A DNA stretch of 6,768 bases, from contig DPLM01000005.1 in assembly GCA_003541985.1 (NCBI GenBank), positions 1-6,768 of the forward strand, in the 5' to 3' direction. This DNA is from Deltaproteobacteria bacterium. GTDB lineage: Bacteria > SAR324 > NAC60-12. Below are positions 6,521-6,768 of the stretch, one piece after another. How positions within the stretch are numbered: the first letter of the stretch is position 1; every line of letters begins with the position of its first letter. The position numbers and the translations under genes are program-made. Under the pieces are notes generated by a model. The model ran no database searches. It was given only the letters and a program-made list of their open reading frames with translations, and was not told the origin of the DNA.

Positions 6521-6536
6521 AGTATAACAATTCAGG

Positions 6537-6559
6537 GATCAGGCCTATTCGGCCCGATC
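6537..6559 (-). other. Intergenic hairpin between rpoC and tkt
   Basis: On the minus strand GATCGGGCC and GGCCTGATC form a 9-bp stem with one G-U pair around a 5-nt loop (GAATA), starting 4 nt after the rpoC stop. The stem is GC-rich, but no T run follows (the next bases are CCTGAATTG), so it is a poor match to a classical intrinsic terminator. It could protect the rpoC mRNA 3' end, terminate weakly or with Rho, or reduce read-through into tkt. The structure is seen directly; the function is inferred. Confidence 0.4.
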
Positions 6560-6563
6560 AAAC

Positions 6564-6768
6564 TTAAAGAGCGGTCTCCGAAACTTGAGGAGATGTCTGA
6601 GCTATTTCGCCATCAACTTCGTATTCCGCATTGCGGAACATATTGTAGCCAGTACCAGCTGGAATCAATCGTCCTAGAATAACGTTCTCCTTAAGTCCAC
6701 GGAAGAGATCATGCTTCCCTGAGAGCGCAGCATCTGTCAAGACTTTGGTTGTCTCTTGGAAAGATGCT
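6564..6768 (-). CDS. rpoC: DNA-directed RNA polymerase beta' subunit, C-terminal end (partial, 5' part outside window)
   Basis: Only the last 67 codons and a TAA stop are present; the gene continues beyond the right edge. The translation contains SFQETTKVLTDAAL, then GLKENVILGRLIPAGTG, then YNMFRNAEYEVDG. These are hallmark sequences of the end of bacterial RpoC, the polymerase subunit that carries the catalytic metal site and the clamp; this segment belongs to the conserved C-terminal part near the omega-binding surface. The protein ends about 18 residues after the AEYEVD segment, in a short polar tail (QTSPQVSETAL). No frameshift or early stop is seen in the visible part. In many bacteria rpoC is followed by rpsL and the str operon; here transketolase follows after 54 nt in the same orientation. 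Identification is secure from the motif, although full length and active site cannot be judged. Confidence 0.97.
   Translation of the reverse strand, partial: ASFQETTKVLTDAALSGKHDLFRGLKENVILGRLIPAGTGYNMFRNAEYEVDGEIAQTSPQVSETAL

Noticed and set aside
6507..6530. TTG start for transketolase at 6530
   Set aside because: It would add MLYWRLC without a Shine-Dalgarno; the ATG at 6509 has GGAG at 7 nt and gives a standard N-terminus.
6521..6562. Possible promoter before tkt: TATACT (6521-6526) with TTGATC (6556-6561)
   Set aside because: The spacer is about 29 nt rather than 16-18, and the implied transcription start would fall inside or beyond the ribosome binding site.
1..6768. CRISPR array, tRNA/rRNA genes, insertion sequence ends or attachment site repeats
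   Set aside because: No regularly spaced repeats, cloverleaf-like segments, transposase frame or long terminal repeats were seen by eye on either strand.

Overview
This window is a compact stretch of bacterial chromosome with every supported gene on the minus strand, so transcription runs from the right edge (6768) to the left edge (1). The organism is a bacterium of moderate GC content (near 50% by eye) that uses GGAG-type ribosome binding sites. RpoC, GapA and transketolase resemble their proteobacterial counterparts. I cannot name the taxon from the sequence; an uncultured marine proteobacterial-type lineage is only a guess.

Right part (6768-2722) is housekeeping. It opens with the last 67 codons of rpoC (RNA polymerase beta'). 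After a 54-nt spacer holding a 9-bp hairpin come transketolase (tkt), ribose-5-phosphate isomerase A (rpiA, overlapping tkt by 14 nt) and glyceraldehyde-3-phosphate dehydrogenase (gap, 37 nt further on). Together tkt, rpiA and gap interconvert pentose phosphates and triose phosphates, serving the non-oxidative pentose phosphate pathway, glycolysis/gluconeogenesis and, if RuBisCO and phosphoribulokinase exist elsewhere, the Calvin cycle. An 8-bp perfect hairpin follows gap and may end or attenuate this unit.

Left part (2668-1) is an accessory-looking cassette of four very tightly packed genes: a small-molecule-type class I SAM methyltransferase; a 111-aa protein that looks like a phage small-protein family (PGPW near the start, an AAAP-x-L-x-EAL block in the middle) with an added CxCxxC segment; a DNA methyltransferase with a DPFMGGGT SAM motif and an SPPY catalytic motif; and the start of a membrane protein cut by the window edge. 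The junctions are an ATGA overlap, a 24-nt gap and a 1-nt overlap. The last gene's ribosome binding site is built from the codons of the DNA methyltransferase's terminal glutamate run, so the genes appear to be translated together.

No tRNA, rRNA, CRISPR array, insertion sequence or restriction endonuclease was seen. Intergenic space is minimal, and no gene-free stretch exceeds 60 bases. The most unusual content is the left cassette, where a phage-type small protein sits between two methyltransferases. No cognate nuclease is visible, so its role (orphan epigenetic methylation, anti-restriction remnant or something else) stays open.
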